Made by a program: the position numbers and the translations under genes
From: Symsagittifera roscoffensis
Lineage: Eukaryota > Xenacoelomorpha > Acoela > Convolutidae
Reading direction: 5' to 3'
Length of the DNA stretch: 64,000 nt
Assembly: GCF_963678635.1 (NCBI RefSeq)
Contig: NC_087064.1
Location: 76,162,213-76,226,212, forward strand
The notes under the pieces: generated by a model
Databases searched by the model: none
Seen by the model: the letters and a program-made list of their open reading frames with translations, nothing else
What the model was told of the DNA's origin: nothing
In this document: positions 49,101 to 58,300 of the stretch, piece by piece
How the letters are laid out: every line of letters begins with the position of its first letter
Position numbering within the stretch: position 1 is the first letter of the stretch

Positions 49101-49706
49101 GTGGGGGTAGGACTTACCCACACCGAAAATTTGATGATAAAGAAGCTCAAGGAAATGAGAGAAACACGCGAATTGGAACTGGAAGAACAAGAGCCAGAGC
49201 CTAACATAGGCCGGAAATTCAAAACGAAATTTGAAATACCCAATCAGTACTCGGAAAACATCATGATAACAGATAGTGACTTCATCCTGTCAAACAGAAC
49301 AAGCGCGATCTGCATCACGGCAGACATGAGTTTCAAATCAAGACTGGAAGCTGACTTCAAGAGAGAATACCAGAACGTAGAGTTTCTGTTCAGACAGAGA
49401 CCAGGACTGGGAGGGATGGCAGCGCTCCCACCATCAGTAGCACAAGTCCCGGGGAAATACCTGTGCTTCCTAGTGACGAGGGTCAATGACAGGAACACAA
49501 TTGATCCCGATCACGTAATGTTGGCACTAACAAGACTACGAGACTTCATGATTGAAAGAGGGATAACAGAGGTCTCAATGCCGGTGTATGACCCAAACAG
49601 GGGCAAACTGAGCCCAAGGGAATTGTACGCTATCCTACATGTAGTCTTTGCAGAAACTGAGATAGTGGTGTATCTTCATAAGAAGTACTACTTGAGCATC
49701 GCCTGA
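46200..49706 (+). CDS. pol: Integrase with long N-terminal linker, GPF module and C-terminal macro-like domain
   Basis: 1168 codons, same frame as RT and separated only by the stop at 46155, so originally one Pol. Residues 1-330 are an acidic, low-complexity linker. The HHCC finger lies near residues 398-440 (HDQMGHQGIDKVQQRI, CERWVNACLAC). The integrase core has Asp in VQIDHQK (about 463), QSDNGKAF (about 523) and GLVERQNR (about 559); the last pair shows the D-35-E spacing. KKWRGPFMITEV near 700 is the GPY/F module of Ty3/gypsy integrases. After another acidic stretch, residues 1034-1168 form a macro-like domain (separate entry). The usual gypsy integrase ends soon after the GPF module, so this C-terminal extension of over 400 residues is exceptional. 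Confidence 0.88.
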   Translation: MDKETYDSLSLTRWLDKSGKPIEDHPELPKEHLEKTILKKNRRIPIEVILKSKIVRETLKAKGYDLNQVEAGAAQIDDDLMRLLEKLSDDKPVIQEKGQEGPELTILRRKETANNTDSSKGRVTDSKDVVRSLVDKIPENILEQTKVRKKKVTFKEGTEHLGLDQESGEWSRFTEEEEPGKGKLYGEREEWDEDSDESSEGQDSLCMILAEEKTRYHDRELQTDPSSGTYNLDIQEIRGGEELERIAVSRKPFRELSCNSNVRTNLVPEDDMKIVKRMICVKLSDDIHSPGEMNGQIMALKEHVKARYRLSDLIRAQKNDKMTSNLSKWIQSGVKEKGELEEDSYKILSQFYKEKKDLLYHTADGVVACRRRDEEKILHKHNLIILPQLYQTEVLFRSHDQMGHQGIDKVQQRILHRFDWPGMRKACERWVNACLACLQVKDPRKMKFPLKSVESTEFNEVVQIDHQKICMTESGYNQILVIIDHFTKLAEAVPCQTASAEETCDHLITHWISRYGCPMTFQSDNGKAFVGDLKKELMKRSHIAQAHSTTYHPQTNGLVERQNRTLVNMLRVYCSRYMTDWDKYLPQVVGAYNSTQHSTTGISPFMMLTGRERAIPLTFFYPEYEGRRTSPQAYVKEAIKRQQELNELCRRNTGQAQMRQRKKYDEKILQAKPYEVGQYVWVFQNVISPKGTKKLLKKWRGPFMITEVHQQGRFYRLSTGRAAHYENLKPHVPSPEDWCLPKDMEGLEYLVVEPACEVNEKGTREKNDGNENLSLDDNEKIEVESEAGSFAEEDWNDPEQDEVPKWMEPDRPISPGTRTGNRKRTGMRYNRYGDDFLIDKIQPDKLGEELLSAGKLEAEEEWQVIDDGGHYPQEDYSTPEMETDLEQSEIERRENTNLRILEWIRDVKDEGHGGQSIQQVDVSAEKHKKSEDPLFGWTATDRPLDIPPDNSDPTTSTGTSINIFVRGVGVGLTHTENLMIKKLKEMRETRELELEEQEPEPNIGRKFKTKFEIPNQYSENIMITDSDFILSNRTSAICITADMSFKSRLEADFKREYQNVEFLFRQRPGLGGMAALPPSVAQVPGKYLCFLVTRVNDRNTIDPDHVMLALTRLRDFMIERGITEVSMPVYDPNRGKLSPRELYAILHVVFAETEIVVYLHKKYYLSIA
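49300..49703 (+). other. Macro-like (ADP-ribose-binding fold) domain at the Pol C-terminus
   Basis: About 135 residues follow the OARD1/TARG1-type macro pattern segment by segment: SAICITADMSF (strand, then loop), a helix RLEADFKREY, a strand with GKYLCFLVTR, a helix with HVMLALTRLRDFM, a strand with ITEVSMPVYDP, then helix ELYAILHVVFAE and final strand IVVYLH. Residues known to be catalytic in TARG1 are not kept: the Lys after the LVT strand is Arg here, and the Asp of the GLDR loop is Gly. It may therefore bind without hydrolysing, or be structural. Assignment rests on pattern, not on a search. Confidence 0.55.
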
Positions 49707-50139
49707 GTCGGGTACACGGGGGTGTCGAGTCGGGTGTGAGGGAGGAGTCTTGAGCTAGGTACTGGGGTACAAAACAGGTAAGGGATCTTAGGGGTGATTG
49801 GCATGACAATTATTATTTTAAATGATTGATGGTGCTAAAACATAAAATGTATCTGCATGTTTTTAGAAAATTTCAATTGAACTATTTTAGTAGGGTGAAA
49901 AGGAGAAGGTTTTTAATCATAAAAGTAATGGGGTTTTCTGGTTAGGGACACAGCTTGTCGGTCTAAAAAATCGAGTGTTATTTTCAGATTGATTTGTTGA
50001 ACTCACATTGACTACTCATCTATATTCAATTGAAGGAAGAAAACGATATCTCAAAAAGATAACTCAAGCCGCTCATACTCAAGTTGCTCAGGTAAAACTC
50101 AAGTTGCTAATACTCAAGGACTCAATTGAAATCACAGAA
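49707..50139 (+). promoter_or_regulatory. Spacer with possible splice acceptor and CTCAAG cluster
   Basis: A 0.4-kb stretch between Pol and the first accessory ATG. TTTTCAG|ATTG at 49981-49991 looks like a splice acceptor and recurs in the older copy at 29347-29357, although the surrounding sequence has diverged. At 50060-50122 four CTCAAG hexamers occur within 65 bp. A spliced subgenomic RNA for the accessory frames is a reasonable inference. Confidence 0.4.
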
Positions 50140-51669
50140 ATGGCAGATCGATTCTGGAAGTCCATGCCATTGGCTCTGAAAAAGCCCACACTTGACGAAT
50201 TGTACAGGCGGCTGAGGGACCTGGATTATACTCAAGTAGACGAGAAAATGGCAGTGATGCTGAATGCCATCCTCCAATTGGAGGAACAGGGCGAGTGTCG
50301 GGAGTCTGCGACGGAAGCGGTTTTGATGGTAGGCTACACCACTGATGGAGTGTCCAATCAAGAACAAACCAGATGGCTGTCCTGGAACGTGGATGGGGCG
50401 ATAAGGGGGTTCGATTTGGCGAGGAACCCTGGCCTGAACAACAATACGGAGTATGGCGCGGGGGAATTCCCACTGCCGGTCAGACCATCAGTCAGGTCCA
50501 CGAGCCAGAGTACGAGTAAAGTACTATCGATGACACGGGCACAGCAGACGGGGGAAGTTTATCCGGACGTCAGTGCCATGAAGAGAGAACTCGAGAGGAC
50601 CCAGCGGGAAAGGAACAAGGCGAACCTCGACCGGGATCAAGCGGTGCTTGAGAGGGATCAAGCGCGGAGAGAACTGGACATGATGAGAGCTGAACAGCTA
50701 CAGGCAGAAAGGGTGCGGGAGAATGCCGCGAATTGTGAGCAGCTGAAGCAGGCTCTCGAGAGAGATCAGGCAAAACTTGAGAGGATCCAGCGACAACAAC
50801 GCGAGCTCGATATGCAGAAAGGGGCTAGGCCCAAAGAACGGGTAGTGACTGGCTCAAGGCCAGAGTCACGCATGGAGGTAGATGAAGCTCCTAGGTCGAA
50901 GGGACGATTCAACCTCGATCGTGCGGCTCAGGAACATATGAACGAGGGGCTGGAGGTATGGATACCCCCCGAATCAGCGTCCTCCCTGCGTGGTTTGGAG
51001 ACTCAAGTAATACGACCATTGATGGACGTCGCGTTGCCTGGATATACACCGAGTTCGACCCCGGGTAGCAGTCAGGTGAGTGGCAGCTCGTCACGATTGA
51101 AAGAGTTGCACGAGCGGCTACAGCTGAGGAGTCGCGAGAGTCCGGCAAGAGCGGACTTACCCTCGACGTGGGGGGAGCAACCTGTCAGGAGTGTGGTGAT
51201 CTCGAGCTACAAGAAGAATACGGAAGGGAGATATCGCAAGCACAATCGGATAGACTGGAACGCGGCGCAGAGGGAGAGGAGAGGTTGCTTCCACGACGCG
51301 ACTTGGGTGGAGTACTTCACGCATCCGCGAGTGCCTGAAGGCGTGGTTCACTTGATCATTGGGGACAGCTTGCTGCGGGTGCTGGCCCGGATCCAGTCCC
51401 ATTGGCAAACGGGAATCTTGAGCTTCGCCGGAGCCGCAACACCGCAGATGTTAGCGACACTTGAGATGTTAGGGATGGTAAGAGCATACACGGTCACCCT
51501 GATGGTCGGGACGAACGACGTGTCCAGGGGGGAAGCAAGGAAGGTGACAAGGCTGCACGACAAGATGAGCTGCATTCTCGAGGAAATACGGATCCAAATG
51601 GATCCGGCCATTCTCACGGTATGTACCGTTCCCTACAACATGGGAGCGGATCAACTGCAGTGGAGATGA
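50140..51669 (+). CDS. Accessory frame A: coiled coil plus first part of an SGNH (GDSL) hydrolase domain
   Basis: I chose ATG 50140; the frame is open further upstream from 50008 without an ATG. The N-terminal 120 residues (MADRFWKSMPLALKK onward) are unknown but conserved in the inverted fragment at 29561. Residues about 145-230 form a long charged coiled coil (ERDQARRELD-type heptads). From about residue 400 an SGNH domain begins: IIGDSLLR (Ser at 51367), the SFAGAAT Gly block, and MVGTND (Asn at 51514), followed by ILTVCTVPYN. The frame ends TGA 51667, and the last SGNH block with its Asp and His lies in the next frame, one base back. SGNH enzymes are esterases; similar domains occur in LINE ORF1 proteins. 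Target unknown. Confidence 0.7.
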   Translation: MADRFWKSMPLALKKPTLDELYRRLRDLDYTQVDEKMAVMLNAILQLEEQGECRESATEAVLMVGYTTDGVSNQEQTRWLSWNVDGAIRGFDLARNPGLNNNTEYGAGEFPLPVRPSVRSTSQSTSKVLSMTRAQQTGEVYPDVSAMKRELERTQRERNKANLDRDQAVLERDQARRELDMMRAEQLQAERVRENAANCEQLKQALERDQAKLERIQRQQRELDMQKGARPKERVVTGSRPESRMEVDEAPRSKGRFNLDRAAQEHMNEGLEVWIPPESASSLRGLETQVIRPLMDVALPGYTPSSTPGSSQVSGSSSRLKELHERLQLRSRESPARADLPSTWGEQPVRSVVISSYKKNTEGRYRKHNRIDWNAAQRERRGCFHDATWVEYFTHPRVPEGVVHLIIGDSLLRVLARIQSHWQTGILSFAGAATPQMLATLEMLGMVRAYTVTLMVGTNDVSRGEARKVTRLHDKMSCILEEIRIQMDPAILTVCTVPYNMGADQLQWR

Positions 51670-54600
51670 ACACAAAAGTGCGAAGCCTGAACGAAACAAT
51701 CAGGAAGATACATCAAAGGAGTGTCCTTCCCCTTCGGCTACTGGACGTGGCTGAGCAAATGGAGCTATCCTCTTTCCCTGACGATGCATCTGCGGATGGC
51801 ATTCACTTTGATAGGCCCAGAGGGGTGGAGTGGTTGAACAACGTCTTCCAAAGACACATAAGTGCGCTGGAGGCAGAGTTGCTGGAGACGGCACAGGTCA
51901 CGTTCGGACCACCTACAAACCCACCCTTCTTCAACTCGAGGTCTTTGTCCAGTCGCTTAGGCGAGAGAGCCGATTCTAGAGACAGTTCGGGGAACAGCCG
52001 GACCAAGTTACCGAGCAGGGCGCCCATGGAAGCTGATGAAGCGACATCAGCAACTCCTCAGGGGTCGATAATATCCTCAGTGGTGGTTGCGGAGAAGAAG
52101 AGGTCAGAAAAGCCACTGGAGACCAGCAGGTCGAAATATGAGGAGAAGGTCAAGGAACTGGATCTGGAGGATCTGGAATGTAGGCTGGAGCTAGCGAGAA
52201 CTTTGGGTCTTGAGCAGGTATCACACGAAGACTTGGGGAGACACCAGTGCGTGGACTGGTTGAAGGCTCATGAAACACATTTCTCGAGAGCGAAGTTGAT
52301 GGAGACGGCGGATCTGACTGGAAATCCCATAAAATCGGTGATGGGACCGATTAATTACAGACCTCTCAAGTCATTGGGGAGCCCGGGACTGGTGGTGGAG
52401 CCTCCCAAACACCGAACCAGCATTGCCAGAATTAGAGTGGCCACTCCAGCACAGTTGAGAGTGGTAGACAAACTGATGGACCCGAGAGAAATGGAGTTAC
52501 CAGACGCCGCATATGAAGGCACAAGATTAGCCAATGACCCCCGATACGGGAAACCCTGCGGGCAGACGCAGCTGGCCAAAACCTTGGCAGTTTACGACAG
52601 GGCAGACCCAGCTGCAGCAAGGGTGGTTATCGTGGCAGGATCAGATTTTGAAGGAACGTCTCCCAAGTTGTTTTGGCCAGAAACTCTGATATATGCCTTG
52701 CCGGGAGTGGAGCTAAACCAGATGTTGACACTGGTGGTGGCAATGAAGTCAAAAATGCCCTGCGAACCTGAGTTACTACTGTTTGCAGGGATGAACGATC
52801 ATCTGCAAGCAACGGGATTTCTTGAGCAGCTCAAGGGTGGTGAGCCTACACCAAAGAGGATCTGGGAGGCCATCCAGACTTTATTCGCGGCTATAAATGA
52901 AGTACAAGAGAATGTCGCCTCAAGATTCGGCTCCAAGACAAAAGTGGCGTTCACAACGTCCCCCGGGTACTCGAACATGCCGCTTGCTCTGCAATTTGTG
53001 TACGCGGTCTTGATCTTGATCGCAGAGGGGAATGGGTGGCGTGTCCTGATGGCAGCTCCCAACCGAGAATTGGAACCGACGAACTTGAGACTGCGCAGAT
53101 CAGAACTCGCGGCGGCATGGGCGGATGTCTCCCATGCGTTGAGAGGCTTTTACGAGTTGGCCGACATCCTCATCGTATTAGACGAGGTCCTCTTGTTGGA
53201 GATATCCAACTTCGCCAGGCAACTCAAGCTTAGCCCGATTATAAGGGACGATCATCCAGTGGTGGCTCACCTGACGGCTAGTCTGTGGTTTCGGGACATG
53301 GAGTTGACCATCACGAACTCAACCAGCAGATCTAGAGGGCCGAACAACGAAAGGAAGAACGTGGCCGCATCGGAGAAGCAACTAGAGTCGATGGTGCATC
53401 GGTTGGCACAAGAGGGAGGCAAGTGGCTCTTCTTAACACCAAGACTGGAAAACGCCACGGGGAAAACAAGAGAAGATGCGCCGCTTCTGGTGAAGCAGAT
53501 CTGGGATTTTCTTGAGGAGCAACTGGGAATAGCTGAGAAGAGGGAGATGACGGTTGGCAGGTTCGTCACAGCAGCCAATGAGGTCACGATTGGAGGGTTC
53601 TGGAGGGAGCACGCGAGGGGTGAGCTAAGGACGAGGAGGGATCATGAGATTCTCGAGTTCTTGAGTCCTTGTTGGGGAAAAGAGTTCCTGGCCGGAGTGT
53701 ACAGTGCGAAGGAGACTATCTTTAAAGCGTTCATACAGGAGGTATTGAATATGCCTATCAGTCTGTTGCTGGCGCTGTACCTGGTTTACCCGAAGTACTT
53801 GTTTAATATGGGCCCAGCATACATGTTCAGTCGTGGCGTGGATACCCTCAGGATAGACGGATACTTGACGTTAGTACTTCTGACCCACGGTGAACTGACC
53901 TCATTTCACCGATTGATGAGGTACGGGGAGCCCCTGTCGATGGGAAAAACACACTCGAGTATGGATACCTACTCGTACAAGTGTGCGGCCGGGCTAAAGA
54001 CGCTGCTAGTGCTGTATCTACTGATGCAAAACAGGCACCTGACTGGTGAAGAAAAGAGCCCGAAGACAAGAGAGGAATGGAGAAGAGTGAATGGAGGCAT
54101 GCCCCTATTGACGGACCTATGCCTGGCCATGAGATCGGACCCCATGGGGATGATCCGGGGGCTAGGGGAGTTCGTGACCTGTATCTATGGACCGGCCGTC
54201 ACGTTCGCGTTTCCAGATCCTCTGGTGACAGCTTATCGATACTCGGTGACCCACATGAGCCTCATAAGCGTATTAGATGGAACGACACTTAACTGGTGTC
54301 AGCAAGAGGTGCTAAGGACACAAATGAGCAACACGGTGCTCTTTGGAAAGGTGAAGGATCCGGAGTTGGTCGTGTACAGTTTCCGAGGACAACTGCAATG
54401 CCGGATGGGAGGCAAGCGCGAGGGCCCCATCGAAACTTACCCCAAGTTCTGGAACTTGAATCCCTTGACAGCCAATGGGCGAGAAATCTTGAGAATTCCT
54501 GCATGGACAAAAAGCTTCGAGCTAGTGAAAAAGGAGCTGGAGGCGATATTGGAGAAAGAAGTCCTGCCAGCGAGCATTCCTGAGTTCCCCATAGTGAGGA

Positions 54601-55355
54601 GAATGACCCTGGGGATGAACAGTTCCCTGGTTGTCCCGTCCCTTTACGCGAGAACCGCAACCGAAGAACAGCAGAAGGAGTTCACCGACGGCTGGGATCC
54701 GCTCTTCATCGGCTACACTGCAGCGGTTTATTTTCATACCAGCGATGCGAAGATAAGTCCATGGACCACTCAAGCGAAGAAAATGAGAGGGTCATTGCCC
54801 CCGAAATTCGAGGCGCGAGATGCCTTGAGAATACTTGAGCGAGCAGGTCTGGAGAATAAGTTGCCGGTGTGGGACGATGGCAGGATAATATTGAATGAAG
54901 GGCATATCGCGCTGAGAGACGACGAGATACTGCTTGCCACAAGGAGATACCGGGCACCTCACGGACTAGAGCAGGTGAAAAAGTGACAGGAAGGGAAGGA
55001 GCTGGATGCAGCAGGTCCATTGTACGTGGCACTGACAGAGCACAAGGGGACGAATCCAACGACACCATCACCCCTATCGGTGGACACCCCTGGGGATAAA
55101 AGGAGTGGCACCGTGGAAGATCGATTCAGGAGGATTCTTGAGAGAAGAGAAGCAGAATCGGGAGACGAGAGCATGGATGAAACTCTCAGTGAGGCAGGAG
55201 AGGATATGGAGGTGGGAAACACACCGGAGCAGAAGCCAGCGGAGGAGGAGTTCACTGCGCAGGAACTGTTGAAGGATCTGAGTGAAGAAAACTGGGCAGA
55301 TACCCCCACGCCACCTCTGACCTCATCCCCCGCAAGGACCCAGAGTTGTCATTGA
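51621..55355 (+). CDS. Accessory frame B: end of SGNH domain, then a long unknown protein (one in-frame stop)
   Basis: The frame overlaps frame A by 49 bp. Its ATG candidates are 51621 and 51666; the latter overlaps A's stop (ATGA). Early on DDASADGIHFD supplies the Asp-x-x-His block (51795-51806) that completes the SGNH catalytic set of frame A. At about residues 330-400 VIVAGSDFEGT and LLLFAGMNDHL look like a second, degenerate SGNH-type unit. The following 600 or so residues, including SNFARQLKLS, LEFLSPCWGKEFLAGVY and LYLVYPKYLFNMGP, match no family I know. No clear signal peptide or transmembrane anchor, so not an obvious envelope protein. TGA 54984 interrupts; the acidic tail continues to 55355. 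Function unknown. Confidence 0.65.
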
Positions 55356-58300
55356 CGAGCGAGAATCCCAGCATGGGAATGATCTTCTTGAGTGCGGAGA
55401 GAAGGGAGAAGAATACCTTCGAGGGAAACAAAGACGCCTTCCTGGGCACTCTGGACTAAGATGCTTGGCAAGAATTCTTGAGCGATTTCAATCGAGAAGT
55501 GGATGAAGACACCACATTGGACAATTTTAAAGAGGAACTGTGGGACACGGTGGTGAAGTTCGGTGAACCTGTCCTGATGGGGACGGGTTTAGAGGAGAAA
55601 GCTAGAGGAGAGCTGCTGAGCAAGATGGTCGAGTTGAGGAAAACATCAAGAAAGACCAGAGAAGACAAATGTAAAGACAGCTCTTCTCCGAAACAGAAAA
55701 CTGACAATAAAATAATTAAATATACAAGGGGGGATAAGGTAGGAACTAGTAATATGATTAAAAGTACTAATATCCTTAAGGCTCGAGCAGGGGGGAGGCA
55801 AGAGTTGGCTGGAGAGAAGGAAGTTGAATCAGTGATGATAACGACGACGCCCCCGAATAAAGACGTGAGGTCTCGCAAGAGGAAGAGAGACGTGGAGGGA
55901 TTGGGCAGTCCTTCAGCTGACGCGGTCTCGGAAAAGGACTTGAGAGAGACGGCCCCCATGGTTCTGGCGCGATGGAAGACGGCAGCCTACAAGAGTAGCT
56001 ATGAACCGAGGAAACTGCTCGACATAGAAAAAGAAATGGAAAACCCCACTAGCTCAGTGACGGAGGAAGATTTCAAACCTCAGAGAATAAAAATGAAGCG
56101 AGGTTCGACGAGCGGGCAGACCTGGGAGGTAGACGTCGGCAAAGAATGGGTCTCAAGTGAACATCAGGCTATTGGGAAACAAGTGACCAGCGATCCTCTT
56201 GAGAAGAATAAAACCAGAAATACCTCCCGACCGTGGTGGATAGCCCTTGGGACATTGAAGGAAATGGAAGACTGCTTGAAGAAATTGAACAGTGGAGTAG
56301 CCCGCAAACGACACAGTTGGGCCACCCAGCAGAAGGCTGAGGTTAACAAGATAGAATTGGCGAACCAGCTGAAGAGATCCTGGCAAAACTTATTGAAGGA
56401 TCATTTTGAAGAGGCTATGAGGACACCCTCATCGGCACCGCCGCTGATGGCGAATCCCTTTATCAGGACTGCAGGACAACTGATGTTCGCGTGGAGCCTG
56501 TTGGGGATAGAGCTGGAGACACTGACTTCGTACGATAAGCTGAAGCTGGGAGGCAAAAACCTAGAGATATATCGAATGCTGATGCAGCACGTCGCCAGGG
56601 ACAACTCAGGCTTGAGTCTGGCAAGAAGGAAAGATGCAACCTGTTTCTTGAGATGGACGATGTCGATGATGACTGACAGTACCATCCTAGCATGTCATCA
56701 GAGAGCAGATGGAAGCAAGACGCTGGAAAGGAGAGTCTCCACAGTCATCTTGAATGTGTACCAGAGTACTGGAATAGAGAGGGAGGATGGTTCTAGGCAA
56801 TCTCTGGAGAGCCATAGGAAGTTAGATGAGATACGAAGGTTCTACAACAAGAAGTTCGAGGAGAAACACGACGTTCACCGCAACCTGGCTTCGTCAGGGG
56901 AGTACTTAAAACTCAACAAAAAGGGAGAGTACCAGTATGTTTCTGGAGTGATGGGAATGGCGTACAACCCCTTCTTGGACTTGGAAGCCGGAAGTGCCCA
57001 CAGAAACTATGAGGTGGCGGAGCTACTGAAGTTCTGGACAGAGAAGATAATGGAGATAGACACTGTGGAGAGAGAGAGACCTAGCCTGGGTCTGATTCTC
57101 GAGAGAACGCCGGAAGTGATAAGTGTGCCACGCTCAAGTAAAAGAGTGGAACTAAAAATGGGTAACGGGAATGGCGTGTTGACCACGAATCTGGGAGTGG
57201 TATGGAAATTACTCAGACCCTCCTGGTGTCCACATCCCCATGCGAGCCTGATTGAGGAGGTCACTGAGCGAGTGAGATTGGCACCGACAGAGGATGAGGA
57301 TTTGGCGACCTTGAGTATAGTACATAGACTGATCCTGAGTCAGATGAAAGAGTCGAGTGAGGTGACGAGTGGAACAGGGTCGGTGAAGAGGATGGAGCCG
57401 GGCAGTTGTCTTGATTCGACATGTGGCAACGGCTAGCATGCTTGTGATGGACGATCATGCGTCAGGATACAGTCTTTCCAGAAAGAGGACCTCATCACCT
57501 GGTTTGAGGATATCACCGAAAGGGAGAAGAGCGAGATACAGATAGTGGCTGAATGTTACGCGAGTAGCACCGTGAACCTAGCGACAGCCTTGGGATTTTT
57601 CTCAAGAATGTGTAGTCTCCAGTCACTGGAGAGGCTAGAGTCAGAACACCACCTGGTGACCGCGTTGAGCGTGGAATCATGGCCCGGAGTGTTACAAGTG
57701 AACCAGAAGCACATCAAGAGTTGGAAGATTGGACTCGAGGCGGAGATGGGATTTCCCATGAGCGAAGCCTATGGATTGCCTCTAAATGCGAAATCCTTAG
57801 TGGTGCCAGTTTTGGCTAACCTATGTGGAAGCCGCTATCCACTACACATGGCGATGGTGGAGGTGTCCAGTCAGAGGTTATTGATAGACAAAGCCTTCTC
57901 AGTGCCCAAGTGCGTGAGACTAACTCGGATGTCGCATCATTCACACAAGCTGTTGAGGAAGATCCGAGGAGCAGTACCGAAGGAACAAAGAGACGACTTG
58001 AGTGAAATCTGGGGTGAAGAACTCCTAGACTTGGAGAGCGAAAACACAAGTGATCATGGAAGGCAAAACGTGGTGGGGAAACCCGCAGTAGGTGCTCCAA
58101 GCTCGGAAGAAGTCGACGTGATACACGAGAAAATGATGGAACTTGAGCCTCTCCTAGAAGCCTCGGGAGAACGCAATCTTAGAAGCATCGACCTCACGCA
58201 TGGGGATTGTCCATGCCACTGTCTGGCGCAGACAGTGTGGTACCCAGACCGCGCCAATCTCTGTCTGATCTGGGACATAGAAGAAATTAAGTCGTTGGGA

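Noticed and set aside
51619-51660. A 42-bp intron (GTATGT...CTGCAG) joining frames A and B
   Set aside because: Its length is a multiple of three, so removal leaves frame A running into the same TGA, and it would delete a strand of the SGNH domain.
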